A stretch of 16,911 bases of DNA from Candidatus Moraniibacteriota bacterium. Its GTDB lineage: Bacteria > Patescibacteriota > Minisyncoccia > Moranbacterales > UBA1568. The notes beneath the pieces were generated by a model. That model was not told where the DNA came from and searched no databases. It saw only the letters and a program-made list of their open reading frames with translations. Position numbers and translations under genes: made by a program. Of this stretch, positions 14,395 through 16,911 are shown one piece after another; positions within the stretch are counted from its first letter, which is position 1, and each line of letters opens with the position of its first letter. The DNA lies in the NCBI GenBank assembly GCA_030690925.1, contig JAUYFO010000018.1, forward strand, positions 1 through 16,911, given 5' to 3'.

Positions 14395-14468
14395 TCTTAC
14401 TGTGCGTCTACCCCCGCCTGCAACGCCTATGGCGTAGCCATTGCGGGCAGGAATTACGCCACCTCGGC
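14395..14468 (-). pseudogene. tRNA-Leu 5'-half fragment with a hairpin inserted in its D-loop
   Basis: The minus strand from 14468 reads GCCGAGGTGGCGTAATT, then a 39-nt GC-rich hairpin (14413-14451), then GGTAGACGCAC. Joining the outer parts gives the standard acceptor 5' strand and D-arm of a bacterial tRNA-Leu. After a few bases of would-be anticodon stem the sequence runs straight into the intact tRNA-Leu(CAG). No anticodon loop, variable arm, T-arm or acceptor 3' strand follows, so it cannot make a tRNA as it stands. Confidence 0.65.
14413..14451. repeat. 39-nt GC-rich hairpin element inside the tRNA-Leu fragment
   Basis: The ends pair as an 11-bp stem with one mismatch (CCTGCCCGCAA with TTGCAGGCGGG, minus strand, including one G-T pair). 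The centre can form either TGGC-TAC-GCCA or ACGCC-ATA-GGCGT. No flanking target duplication could be made out with confidence. Confidence 0.7.
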
Positions 14469-14490
14469 CTACCAAGAAAATTGCTAAAAA

Positions 14491-15516
14491 CTATACCAAT
14501 AGTTTCTTCAGCTCCTCCACCATGGCAACTGGTGTCGGATCCTGGCCGTATTCGAGCGCCAGGTAGTAAGAAGCGAAATCGCTCAGTGCGATACTCGTGA
14601 ATACTTTACTATACACGCTTTCCTCCACCATGTCAAGTATTTCGACTTCTACCCCTTGTTTGCGCAATAATTCAGCCGTAATATCGAAACGCTTGAGGAT
14701 CTGAGAATGGGCACTACTATCCCGAAGCATCAGCACGGCAAACTGCCCTTGCGGAAGTGTCCAGCCGACCATTTCGTTGTGGTTGAGCTCGGGGAAAAAA
14801 TTCCAGAAGGCTGGAGTCTTGGCATTCTCATTAAATTTGATTTTCCAGACCATGGCCACCGCTTTGTACTTGGCGGGAGCATAGATCACGGGGGTCTTGC
14901 CAACCAGCTTCTCGGCGAGTGCCTGCCCCTGTGCTTCCAGAGTCGGAAGCGCCTTTTTGAGCCGTGCAGCCTCCAGAGCGATAGTCACCGTCATATCCGG
15001 TACCAGCCCCTGGTTTACCAGAACTTGGAACATAGCTCCGAAGAAATAGCCGGTCCCGACCCGTGGTTGAAAACCCGGAGTGGGGATAGGAAGTTTCACG
15101 TGAAGCACACCATGGGCCTTGGCCATCTCCTCGATCTTCCCACCAGCCGAAAGGGCGATACAGGGCAGATTATTCTGAAGCGCCTCCTCGAACGAAGCAA
15201 TGGTCTCCTCGGTATTGCCGGAGTAGGAACAGATAAAGTTAAGGCACTCATGAAAGCTTTCTGGAGGGAGATTGTACGAGCGATTCTGATAAATAGAGAG
15301 TGGTTGGTGGTGTGGTGTCTCTGCCCTGAAGAGATCGTTTAGATAAATACGAAACAGATTACCCGGCAAAGCCGACCCTCCCATACCCGAAATCATAATC
15401 GATTGGAAGGCCCCCGGAATACTCACTCCCTTGGCCAAATCAAATCCTGCCTGGAACTGATCCGGGCTATCCAAAATCATCTGCCGTAAATCAGATTTAT
15501 CGAGCACATTATTCAT
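14491..15516 (-). CDS. Bifunctional phosphoglucose/phosphomannose isomerase (SIS domain)
   Basis: Cytoplasmic sugar isomerase of the PGI/PMI family (341 aa), which interconverts fructose-6-P with glucose-6-P and mannose-6-P. Two SIS folds are visible. The first has GMGGSALPG (44-52) and the phosphate-binding SYSGNTEET (97-105). The catalytic segment is FPELNHNEMVGW (241-252), whose Glu and His match the family active site. The length is typical. Together with the mutase gene in this window it links glycolysis to mannose-1-P. It ends with TAG, evidence that TAG is a normal stop here. It lies about 130 bp behind the substrate-binding protein gene on the same strand; an AT-rich repeat region lies between. 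Confidence 0.9.
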   Translation of the reverse strand: MNNVLDKSDLRQMILDSPDQFQAGFDLAKGVSIPGAFQSIMISGMGGSALPGNLFRIYLNDLFRAETPHHQPLSIYQNRSYNLPPESFHECLNFICSYSGNTEETIASFEEALQNNLPCIALSAGGKIEEMAKAHGVLHVKLPIPTPGFQPRVGTGYFFGAMFQVLVNQGLVPDMTVTIALEAARLKKALPTLEAQGQALAEKLVGKTPVIYAPAKYKAVAMVWKIKFNENAKTPAFWNFFPELNHNEMVGWTLPQGQFAVLMLRDSSAHSQILKRFDITAELLRKQGVEVEILDMVEESVYSKVFTSIALSDFASYYLALEYGQDPTPVAMVEELKKLLV

Positions 15517-15569
15517 ACTGGTATGCTTTTATTTTCTTATAGAACAATCAGCAAGAGCTTGAGTGTAAT

Positions 15570-15649
15570 TTTCAATTGTCAGTTTTCAATTTTCAATCAA
15601 TGATCCAATGTTTCAATTTTACAATGAAAAAATTGAGTCATTGAAAATT
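15570..15649. repeat. AT-rich TTTTCAAT direct and inverted repeats
   Basis: Several copies of TTTTCAAT or its complement cluster here. They form two nested inverted repeats: AATTTTCAATCAATGA (15588-15603) with TCATTGAAAATT (15638-15649), and TCAATTTT (15613-15620) with AAAATTGA (15629-15636). The outer arm overlaps the stop codon of the substrate-binding protein gene. This may act as a transcript-end hairpin, but no clean T tract follows. Confidence 0.6.
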
Positions 15650-16911
15650 ATTTCTTCACCCTTTTCGTCTTAATATACCAATCCTTAATGGTACTCAAAC
15701 GATAGGCTGGGACATTGGCGTTTTTCATGTCTACCCCTTTAATAGAACTATTCACTACATAAAGATAGGTCGGACTATAGAGAAAAACAGCCGGGTTCTC
15801 GCGCACCAATATTTCTTGAAAAGACCGGAATTTCTCGCGACGCTTGTCAGGGGAGAGCTCCTCACGCAATGACAAAAGGAGGTCGTCGGCATCCTTGTTA
15901 TCAAACAGCGCTAAATTCAACCCCGGATCATGCTTCTGGCTCGAGTGCCAGAAAGAGTATGGGTCGGAATCGAGCATCGCCACTTCACCAAACAACAGTG
16001 CTTCGTATTCCCGTGGCCGCACCACATTCTGTTGTAGGTCAGCAGCACTGAGCACCGTGACGGTGACCCGTGCCCCCACTTGTTCCCATTGCGTCCGAAG
16101 TAACTCAGCAGTCCGAGTCAGCTCCGGCCAATCCGGCACCTTGAGCTCAAACTGCAGTGTCGTGCCATCCCTGCTCCGCACACCATCTTCACCACGCCTC
16201 CAACTATTCTGGTCCAAAAGTTCATTGGCACGATTCAGATCAAAATGCGAGAAAGCGAGATCTCCGGCATAACCGTTCATAAATGGCAGTAGTGCCGTCT
16301 CAGCACTTTTCCCTTTACCCAAAAGCACCTCCCGAATAATGGACTGACGGTCGGTAGCCAGTGCCAGAGCACGGCGGACCTCATCGTGGGCCAGGGCAGC
16401 ATTCTTGGTGACATTGAAGAAGACGGCGAATACCCGGGGGATGGCAATTTCATAAGTGTTGGTGCTCTTGCGCGCCTCGAGCTCCGCCACATTCTCCGGC
16501 ATCACCGAATTGATACCGAGTACCTCCTTGCGATTGTAGGCATCAAGTAATGACCGCTCATCGGGATAGAAACGAAAAGTCACTTTCTCTATATAGGGAA
16601 TCCCGGAAAAATAACTATCGAAAGCGCGTACTTCGAAAGAAAGTATATTACCACTGGAATCCTTCTCCGAATCATAAAAACGATAGGGGCCAGAACCAAT
16701 TGGGGCGAGATTATAATCGGCCAACAGAAAACTTTCTGGCGGGATGGTTTCCCAGATATGCTTAGGCAGAATCCCAACCGTCAAACTCTCGAGAAACCCA
16801 AAGTAAACTTTTTTGAGAGTGAAGGTTACCGTATAGCGATCAACGGCGGCCACCTCCACTGACAACCAGTTAGCCCGTAGTGGACTTTTGTAGGCGGGGT
16901 CTTGGATGGCC
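15648..16911 (-). CDS. Peptide/nickel-type ABC transporter substrate-binding protein (SBP_bac_5), 5' end outside the window
   Basis: C-terminal 420 or so residues of an extracytoplasmic solute-binding protein of the DppA/OppA type, which captures oligopeptides or similar ligands for an ABC importer. The reading frame stays open to the right edge (DPAYKSPLRANW), so the TTG at 16863-16865 is not the start. Family features: GTGPY-like block GSGPYRFYD, DEVRRALALATDRQSII (the RqAl.yaiDr equivalent), NLAPIGSGPY context, a hydrophobic FAVFFNVTKN strand, and the late P-A-V-F-L-Y-S-P segment. Signal peptide and lipobox would be outside the window. No permease or ATPase gene of this system is visible downstream; the next gene is the PGI/PMI. 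Confidence 0.9.
   Translation of the reverse strand, partial: AIQDPAYKSPLRANWLSVEVAAVDRYTVTFTLKKVYFGFLESLTVGILPKHIWETIPPESFLLADYNLAPIGSGPYRFYDSEKDSSGNILSFEVRAFDSYFSGIPYIEKVTFRFYPDERSLLDAYNRKEVLGINSVMPENVAELEARKSTNTYEIAIPRVFAVFFNVTKNAALAHDEVRRALALATDRQSIIREVLLGKGKSAETALLPFMNGYAGDLAFSHFDLNRANELLDQNSWRRGEDGVRSRDGTTLQFELKVPDWPELTRTAELLRTQWEQVGARVTVTVLSAADLQQNVVRPREYEALLFGEVAMLDSDPYSFWHSSQKHDPGLNLALFDNKDADDLLLSLREELSPDKRREKFRSFQEILVRENPAVFLYSPTYLYVVNSSIKGVDMKNANVPAYRLSTIKDWYIKTKRVKK

Noticed and set aside
14707..15342. 211-codon plus-strand frame opposite the PGI/PMI gene
   Set aside because: Antisense to conserved SIS motifs; composition (many H, Q, W, R) is typical of a shadow frame.

Overview
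The window looks like a fragment of a small bacterial genome, most likely a member of the Patescibacteria (Candidate Phyla Radiation, Parcubacteria-like). That placement is inferred from several things seen together: a short Rel protein without the C-terminal regulatory domains, an RNase J with a long basic N-terminal extension, a bifunctional SIS-type phosphoglucose/phosphomannose isomerase, a stand-alone groEL without groES, very short leaders with few strong Shine-Dalgarno sites, and hairpin-rich intergenic DNA. The genetic code is standard: TGA ends the fur-like and znuC genes inside ATGA overlaps, and TAG ends two other genes.

Layout. Bases 1-1529 (minus): a metal-uptake operon of a Fur-family regulator, a ZnuC-like ATPase and a ZnuB-like permease; the permease has an in-frame TAG and runs off the left edge. 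Its promoter holds a palindromic operator exactly between the -35 and -10 boxes. Bases 1689-3188 (plus): rel, convergent with a small four-helix membrane protein (3193-3600) that lies just behind pilB (3615-5360). Bases 5502-7175: groEL, behind a promoter with a half-degenerate CIRCE element. Bases 7400-8449: ychF, divergent from a phosphomannomutase/phosphoglucomutase gene (8632-9966); the two promoters overlap at their -35 boxes. trpS (10200-11297) is convergent with the mutase gene across 233 bp packed with perfect hairpins. A small unknown gene (11426-11833) and rnj (11971-14100) follow, each with a good intrinsic terminator. A tRNA locus (about 14195-14468) holds one intact tRNA-Leu(CAG), one odd tRNA-like sequence, and a tRNA-Leu 5' half whose D-loop carries a 39-nt GC-rich hairpin. 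The window closes with a PGI/PMI gene (14491-15516) and the 3' part of a peptide-type ABC substrate-binding protein (15648 to the right edge).

How the genes work together. Most are housekeeping functions: (p)ppGpp control, protein folding, RNA decay, tryptophan charging and a translation-linked ATPase. The PGI/PMI and the mutase together cover fructose-6-P to mannose-6-P to mannose-1-P (and the glucose equivalents), the entry to nucleotide-sugar synthesis. PilB points to type IV pili, and the metal transporter and peptide-binding protein to scavenging of metal and peptides. No CRISPR array, transposase, prophage or defence locus was seen. The most unusual material is in the non-coding DNA: the 9967-10199 hairpin array, the 7240-7384 long inverted repeat that shares a 19-nt motif with it, and the disrupted tRNA-Leu region.
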